From the NCBI GenBank assembly GCA_015179125.1, contig WHVA01000367.1, forward strand, positions 53,682 to 117,681: a stretch of DNA of 64,000 nucleotides, written 5' to 3'. Below the pieces are notes generated by a model that worked only from the letters and a program-made list of their open reading frames with translations, ran no database searches and had not been told where the DNA came from. The stretch is from Gautieria morchelliformis. Lineage: Eukaryota > Basidiomycota > Agaricomycetes > Gomphales > Gomphaceae. Both the position numbers and the translations under genes were made by a program. Of this stretch, positions 32,012 to 42,429 are shown piece after piece; position 1 is the stretch's first letter; each line of letters opens with the position of its first letter.

Positions 32012-33772
32012 TTATGGATACTTAAAACGGGGAGAGTACAGTAAGAGGGAGTATGCGACCTACACAGGTAGCTACGCTTTATGTCAGCCTATGCAGACTA
32101 TTTAGGCAGGCCCGGTGTATGTGCCAGCAGTAGCGCCCATCGGGCGATGTCTTTTTGGGCTCGGCTGACAGGTTTTCGGCGTTTACCGATGCAACATGAC
32201 GTGCCACTGATCAGAAGCGTTCATCGTTCATCTGTCAAAGTTGGTCAGGCAGTGTTGTATTAGCACTGTACAGATTCCGGGTGGCCCCGCCGTCTCCTCA
32301 CGATGTTGCGTCGGCCAACCCTGTCTACGATACTGACCCCTACGTAGACTTTCCTCGCTCTCGTTGTGGCTCCCAGTATCATGTTCAGTACTCTGCGTGG
32401 CGGTATACGGGTTCACGTCGAGTACGCGGCTTCATTATTCTGCGTGGGGATTCAGAGAACGAATATTCCTCAGCTCAGAGTACTAATACGTCTGCGTGGT
32501 ATGTCAGGACTCGGAGCGCGACGCGCGGTCACGGTCCGCTCAGTGCTCAGGCTTCAAGCTTACTGTAATACCACTCACTCTCCGACGTCCCATGCATGAC
32601 CCGCTCGCCATCCCTTCATCCCACTCCCCAATCTCCCTTGAACTTCACCTCCCTTCATACAAACCCTTCGACGCGTCCCTTCATCTCATCTCTTCAACTC
32701 TTCCCCTCGATCCCCAGCGCGGGCTAGGACAGAATCCATTTGAAAAGCTCCCAGAAAGACTCCCAGGATCAGGACCTGGGTCATACCTCTGCAGCTGCGA
32801 ACCTGAATTATCCCCTCGTTGGGTTTGAAATGTCTCTGGGGACTGAGAAGTGGAATAGCTCTATAGCTCTACGGGGTGAAATATCCCTGAAGCTGGGGGC
32901 TGGAACACTAGTTCACCTCTGGAATCATCCAATCTCTGTTACCAATACCATGGCAGGTAGGCTGCAGCGGCGTGTGGTGTGTGGTGTGTTGCCTGTTGTG
33001 CCTGACAGCGCGACGTGCTCCCTTCCTGTCTTTGTCATGCCTGCACCACTCGAGGGAGTTACCTTCCTAAATCTTGTCGAGCCGGATCTCCCCTTCAGCC
33101 CGGACACGAACGGGAACGGGATGAGCTTGCTCTTGCTCCTCGGCGCATGTGGGGGAGCAGTACTCAGGGATCAGCGGACACTGTAACGATACTGTGATGC
33201 ATCCCATCGCCGAACGTATAGTCGACGTCGTGGCCATAGGACAAATCGACGTTTCCAAATTTTGTATTTTTCAAGCAAAAATAAATAATGTCTCACGGAA
33301 TTGCATTTCTGTCTCCGACAACCAGCCTGATGTCGCGACGCCATTGTCTCGACGCGGAAGCATTTTGGTCCCGAGTCGGAGGCATTTTTGTCTCGTCCAC
33401 AATCAATTAATGTCCCACCCAGCATTACTGTCTCATCTTTATGCTGCTCTCCGTGTACTCTACCGAAAAATATGATTGTGGGCTCATTCTGCTCCCTGGA
33501 TTGAGCACTATGCAGGAAAATTATCTGTCTGTTGACCCGGGCAAAGTGGCATCGAATACACCAGGGATGGCACGGGTTCGGCCTACTTCCTCGGCTTTAG
33601 ATGTCCGTGCTAATCATTTGACGCTACCCACGTAACGCCCATCTCTGTGGACAATATGGGACAACGTCTTTGTGTGGTTTCGTCCAAGGTACTTGTTCTA
33701 TGTCATGGTGGACAACGACACTTTGCAGTTTTTCCGCTTGAGCGGATACTGTCTCAGCTTGGCCGCTCAACT
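32012..33772. other. Intergenic region between DUF6533-like gene and MULE gene
   Basis: About 1.76 kb between divergently read genes. Frames at 32281-32600 and 32740-33186 are open for 75-150 codons but lack recognisable motifs or splice structure. Six TGTCTC words, four of them in a GCATT-N(2)-TGTCTC-like setting, lie at 33289, 33310, 33345, 33389, 33429 and 33750, upstream of the MULE start. Confidence 0.45.
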
Positions 33773-33781
33773 ATATAACAG
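33773..33781 (+). promoter_or_regulatory. TATA-like box of the MULE transposase gene
   Basis: CTATATAAC near 33770-33779, about 35 bp before the transposase ATG at 33811, preceded by TGTCTC at 33750. The spacing is short for a long leader, so transcription probably starts within or close to the first codons. Confidence 0.4.
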
Positions 33782-33810
33782 CCCATGGTGAGTTCTTACA
33801 ACAAATCACT

Positions 33811-36800
33811 ATGCCGCCTGGTAAACGACGCCCTGGTCGTCCACCTAAGAAGATCCGTAAACGTGGACGGCAAGCCCGGAATGATGACCTTCGCATATTC
33901 AATACCACTAGTAGCCCCCCTGCGGAGAGTCCCCCATCAGCTCCCATCACCCCTCCAAATGATTCTGAAGCCATTATCACTCCAAGACGGCGTGCGTACC
34001 TAAATATGATCTACGAAGCTCACAATGTCCCTCCCCCCGATCTCAGTACAAACCGATCCAATAAACCCCTTCTCTTGGACTCCATCAAACATCTGGCGCC
34101 GGTATGGAAGAATGTCGGTCATGTACTCACCACCAAGCTGCCAGATTGGTTTGATGCTCAGGTAAGTCATCCTCCTGATAGTTTATCTATGTGCACACTA
34201 ATGAAATCATGTTGACTTATAGTGCAATGATTATAATCCCTACAAGGCAATCACTTCTGCGTCTACTGACCAGTTGCGGTTTGGTCATCCAAACGACACG
34301 CCCGTTGATGTCAGGGCACGGCCGTTCATCCTGTTGTGGAATGAAACATCCGGACTTTCACTCCAGGGACGTGAGACAGCGATTTTTCAAAGGAGGGTCG
34401 TTGTCCGCTTTGAATACAAGTGCCGAGGAGCCTGTGCCTTTTCATCGGACACATCTGACTCTGCGACCGAGTCCGATGAAGATCAAGGTTGTACTCCTCT
34501 CGCGCTACCTAAAAAACGTTGGAAACAATGCCCAGGTCAAGTCGGACTCGTGGTACTCTCTCATTTTATTTAATTATTGTAGCACTAATAGTATGATCAT
34601 ACAGCTTGAGGCTTATGCGGACGACTTGACTCGGGTCACCATCTGGCAGTCCGGTACTCATGAAGATGCCAATCCGCAGAACTTGCTTTGGTCACGGCGA
34701 CTGCGTAACCTGGTATCTGAACGGCTGAGGCTGGTAGGTGTCAAGGCTACAACGGTTATGCGTGGTACGTGTCTTACTTACTCAAGCAGCATTAATACCT
34801 TAAAAAGATAAACTCACCAAAATTCTGTTACAGAGCTGGTTAACCAGTATCGGAACCCGTTGCTCACTTCCAGACCAACGAATGCTGCAACTGACATAAC
34901 CGATAACTTCCCAGCATTCCGCAGGCCCACTGCCAAACAGATCAAGCAGTTGTTGCCTGCCGTTGTTCGCCGAGCACGTCTCGACCAGGATCCTTTCACT
35001 GCTGTCCTAATCCTGAAGAATCGCAATCCGCACAAGATCTACAAGTACGTCCCTACACATATACCCATCCCAAACTGTTATTCCTAAAATATTTACCAAA
35101 TTTCTAGCTTTATGCCTCATAATCCAAGAAAACCTGATAGTCAGTCTCGATTTATATGTGCGATGGCAGATTATTTCACTCTGGAGAATTTAATTCTCCA
35201 CGGCACACGTGATGGGTTGGCTGCAGATACCAGCTGGCGTAATAAAAATGAGAATCGTGCTGCCGTTACGTTCCTGATCGCAGTCGACGAGCATCAGCAC
35301 TTTGTGCCAGGTGAGTCATTGTGAGTTGTAGTCGCTTAAATAAAATCTTATAAGAGCCGTGTCTACTGTGTAGGGTCTGTATTGCTGTCTGCAAATGTAC
35401 GTACGCAGACTTTAGCCACGTACCTGGAAGCTACGAAGGTCAAGGTAGGACAGCGAGCGCGAGAGATTATTTCAGGTATGATATACCTGATTGTCATGGT
35501 CATTATCTAATATGGTAACATGGCAGATCCCAACAGCATTGAGCATGCTGTAGAAGCCGACAGGGTGGAAATCGCACGGCTCTCCTCTGGCATTGTCAAG
35601 AAAGGATGGCACAGACCCAAATTCATGATTGATAAGTGTAGGTCTGAGCTCAAGGCAATCAGACGAGGTGAGCTGACCCTATATGCATGCTACGCACACA
35701 TATCCGCTAAAAACACGCAAACTTCAGTATTTCCCATGGCATATATCCGGTTATGCCAGTTTCACGTCATACAGGCCATTTTATGTTGGGATGGCGATGA
35801 CCAGCCGAAGAGCAGGTGTCCCAGGATTTCCCAGGAGATCAAATATGAGAATTTGATCCTTTTCCGTGCTCTCCAGCGCTGTCGGACCTGGGAAGCTTGG
35901 CCAGTCGCAAGGGACACATACCTAGCACAGGTTGAAAGATTAATTATGGTTCCAAATGACGAAATGACTGGGCCTGCTTCCGGTGTAGATTCCGATGCAG
36001 ACACTGAAAGTTCGACATCTGAAGCCTCCGAGAAGCCAGGGAGGCGCAAAAGGGGAAAGTCGACATCAACTGAAGAAGTCCGCAGCCAGAAATGCGCATG
36101 TGTTTGTGAGTACTTCAATCGCAACTGGTTCACCGAGGAGTGGATAGGTGAGGGGTCAAAAATATAATGTGATATGATAATAATGAGCTTACTGCGTATG
36201 GTAACTCAGAGCACTTCACTGATATAGGGCTCCCATCTGGGCAGACTCGTGATGATACCTGGAATGTTAGTAATTGGGTTGAACGGGGTTTTCGTGTGTT
36301 TGACTCAGTATTTCTTGACAACCGCAAGAATAAACGGTGAGATGGGGTGTATATGATGACACCCATTGCTGACATGTTTGTCACAGCATCGATCATCTAG
36401 CAGCCATTATCTTGAATGAATTCTTTCCCTACTACAAGTACTGGGCTTCTACCCCTCGCCATGAGCCTCGCCACCTCGTGGAATTAAACTACGACGCACA
36501 TCAACTATGGGATGCAGGTCTCGTGTATCAGCTAGGATCACCTGACCGCTTTCAAGTTATGGCATTACCGTAAGTGGGATTGTATCATTGCCAGTGCTCA
36601 TGGCCTAAATGAGAGGTCCATGCAGCGATTCCAAAGTGCCTGGGGCTTTCAATGTCAACCTTCTGGCACCCAGTTGCACATGTGAGGCATGGGTGCAAAC
36701 TGGTAAATATTGCGCTCACCTTCTAGCGGCTAAACTGGAGTCTCAAATGGACCAGCCTCCGAATGGAAAGGTGAGATACAGTGTTCGCGTTCTCATTCCG

Positions 36801-39386
36801 GTCACCCAGCTAACTCAATTCAGGCCTTGAAAGCGGCAATCAGAAACGGCAGCCACTCACAAGGGCCAAAGGGAAACATCAGGAGAGACATCAGCGATCG
36901 GACCAAGCCTGGGATGTTGAGCTTGACCAAATGCTGAAGAAGGTGTATGCACAGCCAGGTGTGCCATGCCTAGTCGAAGAAGACTGTGATCCAACAAGTT
37001 CGCCTCAGCCTGATATGTCCGGTGAGCTGGAGGGTGGTTCACCATGTGGATTTAATCAATGTGAGCATGGAATAACCAGAGAACTGTTGCACTCGGAACC
37101 TATGCAGTTATCCCTGATCAGATTTAGCTGTTCCTAATTCTCTCCCTGCATGTGGACGACCAAGCCCGATGGTGCCATTGCAACCATGGCATTCTCCCAC
37201 AAAACGGCGCCGTGTCCTGCAATTCAGCAGGAAGCCAGGTAGAAAACCCACCAAACACCTTATGAACAGTGTGATTTTTGGATTAAGGTGTCAATTAATG
37301 CCTTTTAACAAGTAGAATCTATTGCTTAGTGATTGAAATCACTGTGTTCGCCCCTCGTCTATGTGCTGACTAAGCCTTTCGAGGCGCGTCCAGCACTGAT
37401 GAATGAGGGTCACGTGACCGCGTCGACAGAAAAGTGATGTTGATCCAAGGGATAGTCAAATCAAAAGCGTTCGCTTTTAAGGTAGTATAGAGTAAACAGT
37501 GATAGTAGACTCTCAACGAAGATTTGGAATAAACTATCAAGATCTGAGCTCTGTAGCTATCAAACAAGACTACAGCAATTTCAGGAGGCAGAATAATCAA
37601 TTCTGGATAGTTTTGTTCATACATTTGTACTAGCTATTTATACTACATTGATAGTAACTACTAGTGTTCAAGATATTGGATGGATGGGTCGAAAAACTAC
37701 TTTGTAACTAAGGGGTGACTAATTTATAGTCATAAAGTCATGGGGTGATGGGGATGGTGTTAGGATTGTCTGGGCCTTGGAATAGAGATCTGTACCTAGT
37801 ATACAAAGCCCCTGTCCACATGATGTTAAGATAGTAATCAGTCAGACGTGTCATGGGATTCAAATAGAAAAATGGATCTGAGTTTACCCTGCCCAGCATA
37901 TATGCTGGGCTTGGAGATGGGGCCGCTGTTTCTGTGCCCTTCTTGTGGGGCAGCTGATTGAGTATGTATGCTGCAGGTGACTTTCTCAGGTCGCTCCACA
38001 GCACCCTGTACCCCTGCACAGTCTATTATTCTCTGCGGCGTTTGGTGCCCGCACCCCTCGGTGCCTATGGCCTGGCGCCTGTCGATGTCATGGCCGATGC
38101 CATCACCCGATAGGCGCGCCGTCCCTGATCGACCGCACGTGGTCGACGCTCGAACTCCTGTATATTACCCGATCTACGAGTAATATAGCATGTCATAAAT
38201 TCGTGTGATCGTCGTCTGCGCCGACGTCTGTCATGAATATAATTTCTGTTTCTTTTTGATTTTTCTTTTGTTTTTCTTTCTTTCTTTATTAGTTTCTTTT
38301 TATATATAAACGATTTAAAGTGAAAATAATTGCGTTTATCACAACAGTGATGACTGACACCCCTGCATTGTGCAACACCTGGCCAGCCAGAAGGTACTAA
38401 GCCAACCCATGTGGGAGCTTGGCTTGGACACACTTGATCCTCCCGGCGTGACACCTGTTGATTCTATCGCAAGGTCATCTACACAACCCGTTGCCAGCCA
38501 ACTGGTCTCAGGCAGTGCTTTGGATGAACACGCTCGCGATGATTTCACTGTTGAAGACATGGCCATCAGGTCTGCGGACTGCTCACAGTGGGACCATGCG
38601 GGATACTGGCTGAGAATCGAGGAGATGATCGTATTTATGGAGCTGCTGAATTCTTTTAGCATTGCTCATGGGCTCTGCACTTGGTTCTCCATTTCTCCAG
38701 GGATGTCTACCAGCTTTGCGCAGGGATTGAGCTGCACCACGGTAGGGTCTCACCTCCCCTAGCTTCATCCCACATATTTGACATATAAATTTCAGAAACC
38801 AACCTTTTGTACTCCCTTGTTGAACAACATGGGCAGCATCCTTTTACAGACATGATGTTTATGGATCTGCAGGACAATCACTGGACACTGTTTCATCATT
38901 CCCTTGGCAGCAACCCTCCCGAAGCCTGCACTCGTTACAACCCAACATCAGGGGTGAATAGTCGCTCCAATATTGTGGATCAGTGGCAGATCCATAACTA
39001 CCTGCGACCTCCTGGCACATCACCTGTAAGCTCATTCCATCAAGTGTTGCATCCACATTGTTGATGTTGAGATCTCGCAGATACCCCTTGAGACTTCTTA
39101 TGTCTCATTCCCTACACAACTCCAGGAAGATTCAAGCACATGTGGTTTCTGGGTAGTTGTCATTGCACTCACTCTTTTGCTGCATTTGGACTCCAGGGAC
39201 GTGTATGCACTTCAACCTGCAGACATCAAGACAATGCTTGCTACACTTTATGCTGCATATGTCTGTATCCCCGAAGGACTGACAATAGACCAAGTGGTTG
39301 AGGCATTAGCTCAACACCAGCTCAGCTCAATGGAGCTGCGCAGCATGCACAGTAATGTAATGCACCACTTTTCCAGCTTAGACTAA
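33811..39386 (+). pseudogene. AT-hook/MULE/SWIM transposase with C48 protease domain, split by an insertion
   Basis: ATG 33811; about nine short GT-AG introns. An AT-hook (KRRPGRPPKKIRKRGR) opens the protein. Exons then give LEAYADDLTRVTIWQSG and, in the MULE DDE core, LAADTSWRNKNENRAAVTFLI (first Asp), RPKFMIDKCRSELKAIRR (second Asp), and IRLCQFHVIQAI (the CxxH signature of Mutator transposases). DDTWNVSNWVERGFRVFDSV gives the likely Glu region. A SWIM finger follows (CTCEAWVQTGKYCAHLL, 36680-36725), then a basic TKRRRVLQF..KPGRKP segment. The right repeat arm interrupts at 37272. Beyond it the same frame continues, with a TGA at 38355, into a C48 (Ulp1-like) domain: LQDNHWTLFHHSL (His) and QEDSSTCGFWVVVIALTLL (Gln, Cys), ending 39386. 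Exons upstream of the insertion look intact. A DNA transposase is inferred. Confidence 0.78.
37272..38343 (+). repeat. Right arm of inverted repeat, insertion with 6-bp target duplication
   Basis: 1,072 bp from TGATTTTTGG to TTTATCACA, flanked by ACAGTG at 37266-37271 and 38344-38349. TG...CA ends and the direct repeat suggest a solo LTR, but no internal region of such an element is in the window. It interrupts the MULE gene in a codon following the TKHLMNS segment. A purine/pyrimidine-biased tract (TTTCTTT repeats, 38241-38300) lies near its right end. Confidence 0.85.
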
Positions 39387-39606
39387 CCATGCAAGCCTTG
39401 CGCTTGCTTTAGTCACCATCTCAAGCAACCTTGAAGACTTCTGGCCCGATACCCCTCCTAGTGAGTCCCTGTTCTAGCCATACTCTCCAAATCGTAGCGG
39501 CGGTGGCTGCCGCCTGAGTCCCCGACTCTCTCAGATTAAAAAAGGAGCTTATTAATGGGGTTTGAGTAGCCCCTTTTTTGACTTTCATACCCACCGTATT
39601 GTCATC

Positions 39607-40945
39607 ATGACAGCGATGGATGCTGAGCATGGTGTTAATCCCGGGAACGTCATGAAACTATTGAAACACGTACAGCAAGAACCCGACGCATTTATGAATT
39701 TGGATGCGCGGAACTACGGTGTCAAAATTCAGAAGCGCGGACAGTTGAAGTGGGCAGATACGAGGTTTCGGACGACTCGAAAGTTGAATGGGTTTCCGGT
39801 AGGGGAAGTGAGTGAGGATTCTCGAGTGGGGTACCTGGGAGATCGGATGTCCACTGTGTTCACAGGGGTGAGCCGCAAATGAAATTGTGAATTTTTTAGA
39901 ACATTCATTGTAAAGGGTTTAAAGCCCAGGCAGGAGGATATGAAACGGAAAACAAAAGAACTTTCAAAATTATAGTTGAAGTTTGCATTTGATTTTCCGG
40001 TGTTGGCCAAGGACCATCTCAGTGCAGAAGCAAAGGAGAGCATGAACAGACAACTTTGATTCCTTGACGGTTTAGAACGCCTTGCGGAAGGCAAAACACT
40101 GCAGGGAAATGGCATGGGATCCTCGGTGGAGCCTTTGAAGGATGTTATCCTGCATTCATGGATAACATCGTTGCATTTAGGAAATTGTCCCAGCAAACAA
40201 TTGCAGATTCAAGCTGTGACTGCACCTTTGTGGAAAGCACAGTATCAACAGTCAAAGGAAACATACTTGTACAAGGAAAGGGGTAAACCAGGTGCATATT
40301 GAAATGGATTGGATAATAATTTTATTTATTCAAATTTTTATAGAGACAAAGCAGTCTGAATTTGGAAAAATGAGCCAGCTGATCTATCACCCATATGGGA
40401 ATGGGATCATAACCAATAATTGGATGGTCAATGACAATATCGACGCAGTGGATTTTAATGGAAAATCCATCAATCCATTGGAGATCCGCAATGTATTCTG
40501 TCCGGATTCTTGGGTGGTTGCGCAAATCACACCAACTTTGTTCGTTCTCTTTATAAAACGTCGATAAAGTATGAAAGGTTAACGATGTTATAGATGGGAT
40601 ATAATGACTCAAGACGGTGGAATATCACGTCACACAAAGACTTATCAGTTGGTGATCAATCGAGTTCAGTTGGCATTGAAACCGATGCCGGAAACAGAAG
40701 GAGATTGTCTGGAAGGAACCTCTTTATCAATTCTGAAACATGCTCGCGACGATGATGGTGATGGAGAAGAAACGCCTCCATTGTTACCAGCGCCGAAGCG
40801 AACTTTGCTAGGACCGGAAACGTTTGCGTCCTCAGGGACGCCCTCCGTGACAGTAGCCAGCAGCAGTAAACTGCCATCTTTTAAAAAGAAAGTTCGTAAA
40901 GTTAGTTTTGTTTTTCATTGGAAGTTACATGTTAATGTGCATTAA
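39607..40945 (+). CDS. Unrecognised multi-exon protein beside the MULE gene
   Basis: ATG 39607. Exon 1 (to about 39867) encodes MTAMDAEHGVNPGNVMKLL, ALDARNYG-like and GQLKWADTRFRTTRKLNG segments, and ends FTG at a GTGAGC donor. Later segments in consistent style follow: AFDFPVLAKDHLSAEAKESM (about 39990), GMGSSVEPLKDVILHSWIT, and MSQLIYHPYGNGIITNNWM with NDNIDAVDFNGKSINPLEI (40370-40490). After a likely intron at 40540-40590 comes SRHTKTYQLVINRVQLALKP (40625-40690). An acidic then Pro/Lys-rich tail ends near 40945. One stop near 39973 may mark an intron or damage. I do not recognise a domain. It lies about 220 bp after the MULE/C48 stop on the same strand. Confidence 0.5.
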
Positions 40946-41141
40946 CGAATATCTGTAGAAGGAGTAATCGAAGCGTGACTTGAAGCGGAATGATAATCGG
41001 TGAAATGAGTCCCAAAAAATATGTGATGGAAGAAGCGAGTTCTATCAAGATGTACAATAAGTCTCTTTTTGTTTCTGTACATTTAGCCATACTTGGCAAT
41101 GCATGTTGTTTCACATGAGTCTTCTTTTTCGGTTTTCGTCG

Positions 41142-41475
41142 CTACGTATTCCCGCATGGATTCGTGATTGATACGTATGGAGGAGGCTGTTGGTGGAGAG
41201 AGGACCGTAAGTTGTTTTACTTGCGCCAGTGTTTGGTGTCTTGCATCCCCCTTTTTTTTTTTATTCGTTGTCGATGCTGTCGCATGCATGACTGAGACGC
41301 CACCAGAAATCTATATCCCTTGTGCTGGGGAGTAAGTATTCACTGACAGTGCTCACCGCAGGGGCTCACGATACGTATTCCCTCATGGATTCGCGCCACC
41401 AGAAATCTATATCCCTTGTGCTGGGGAGTAAGTATTCGCTGACAGTGCTCACGGCAGGGGCTCACGATAATATAT
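41142..41475 (+). repeat. Local tandem duplication, ~96-bp unit
   Basis: CGCCACCAGAAATC at 41298 and 41394 starts two 80-bp copies that differ at only two positions (CACTGAC/CGCTGAC and CACCGCA/CACGGCA). The ACGTATTCC..CATGGATTCG segment between them is itself a copy of 41143-41168. Nearly perfect, so recent. Confidence 0.85.
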
Positions 41476-42429
41476 TATGTCACCATGCACAGGGCCTGTC
41501 GGAGCATCCCTATCGCAATGCTGTAATCTGAGGGACCATACCGATTGAGTGGTTCTCGAGCAGTACTGTAGGACATGGACCGTAGTGAAGATAACCTTGA
41601 ATCGACGTGGCCATCCCAGTGAGAAGACGACTTCGCCACCCAAACGGGCTGCTTCGATGCCGCGACAATGCGTCATCCACGATGTCAACGTGGTTGTACA
41701 CAAAAAGCAGAGAAGGAATGAATCTAGGAATGGTCATTCCAGCAGCGTTGGGTGGGTACGGTTGCTGTAGCGCTGTACGGTCATGGCCTGATTGGTGACC
41801 TCGACAATCCCGGCCAAGCAATCCACGGAACAGGATGCACAGGACATCATAAGTAAGGAGAACGACGAATGGACAATAAGGAAGGCAGGGACGTACGGGA
41901 TAAAGAATGAGCACGCTTTCGTCATTGATGGACAGTAAACCGCCTCCAAGAAACACCGGCGAGGACGGCAGTCGGGACGAAGGTGGGAGGGAACGGAAAA
42001 TGCGACAGCATCGACAACGAAAAAGAAAAAAAAAGAAAGGGAAGCAAGGGAGCGGACACTGGCAAGGATAGGGGAAACCCAAACCCAAACGTGTCACGGG
42101 GACGTGTCGGCATGGTCCGGCAAAGGATGCGATTACCCTAGGCATGAAAGAGGCAACCTGTCAGAACAGAACGGCTAACACGAGGGAATGACTCACAGGG
42201 AGGAAAAACGAATAGCATGCGCCGGCCAATAAAATCAATACAAGTTGTTCCGCGTAAGCGGGAAGCTCGGACATTTGGGTCAACAGGTCCCTCCCTCTCC
42301 TTCGGAGAAAGTTGGGGATCTCATCTACTTGCTTATGTTTCCCTCAGGACATGACCAGAAACTCCATGGATGAAGGCGAGCTACTTTTTCCGGCCCTGTG
42401 CGACTACCCACAATTAAACTTTACCGTCA
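41476..42429. other. Spacer without supported gene
   Basis: A 211-codon minus-strand frame (41510-42145) exists but has a low-complexity Phe/Cys/Pro/Arg composition and no recognisable motif. Nothing else stands out before the C48 gene. Confidence 0.4.

Noticed and set aside
32740..33186. 148-codon plus-strand frame upstream of the MULE gene
   Set aside because: No recognisable motif and no homologous copy in the window; equally long shadows occur on the other strand.
41510..42145. 211-codon minus-strand frame
   Set aside because: Low-complexity Phe/Cys/Pro composition, no motif, no splice pattern; not supported as a gene.
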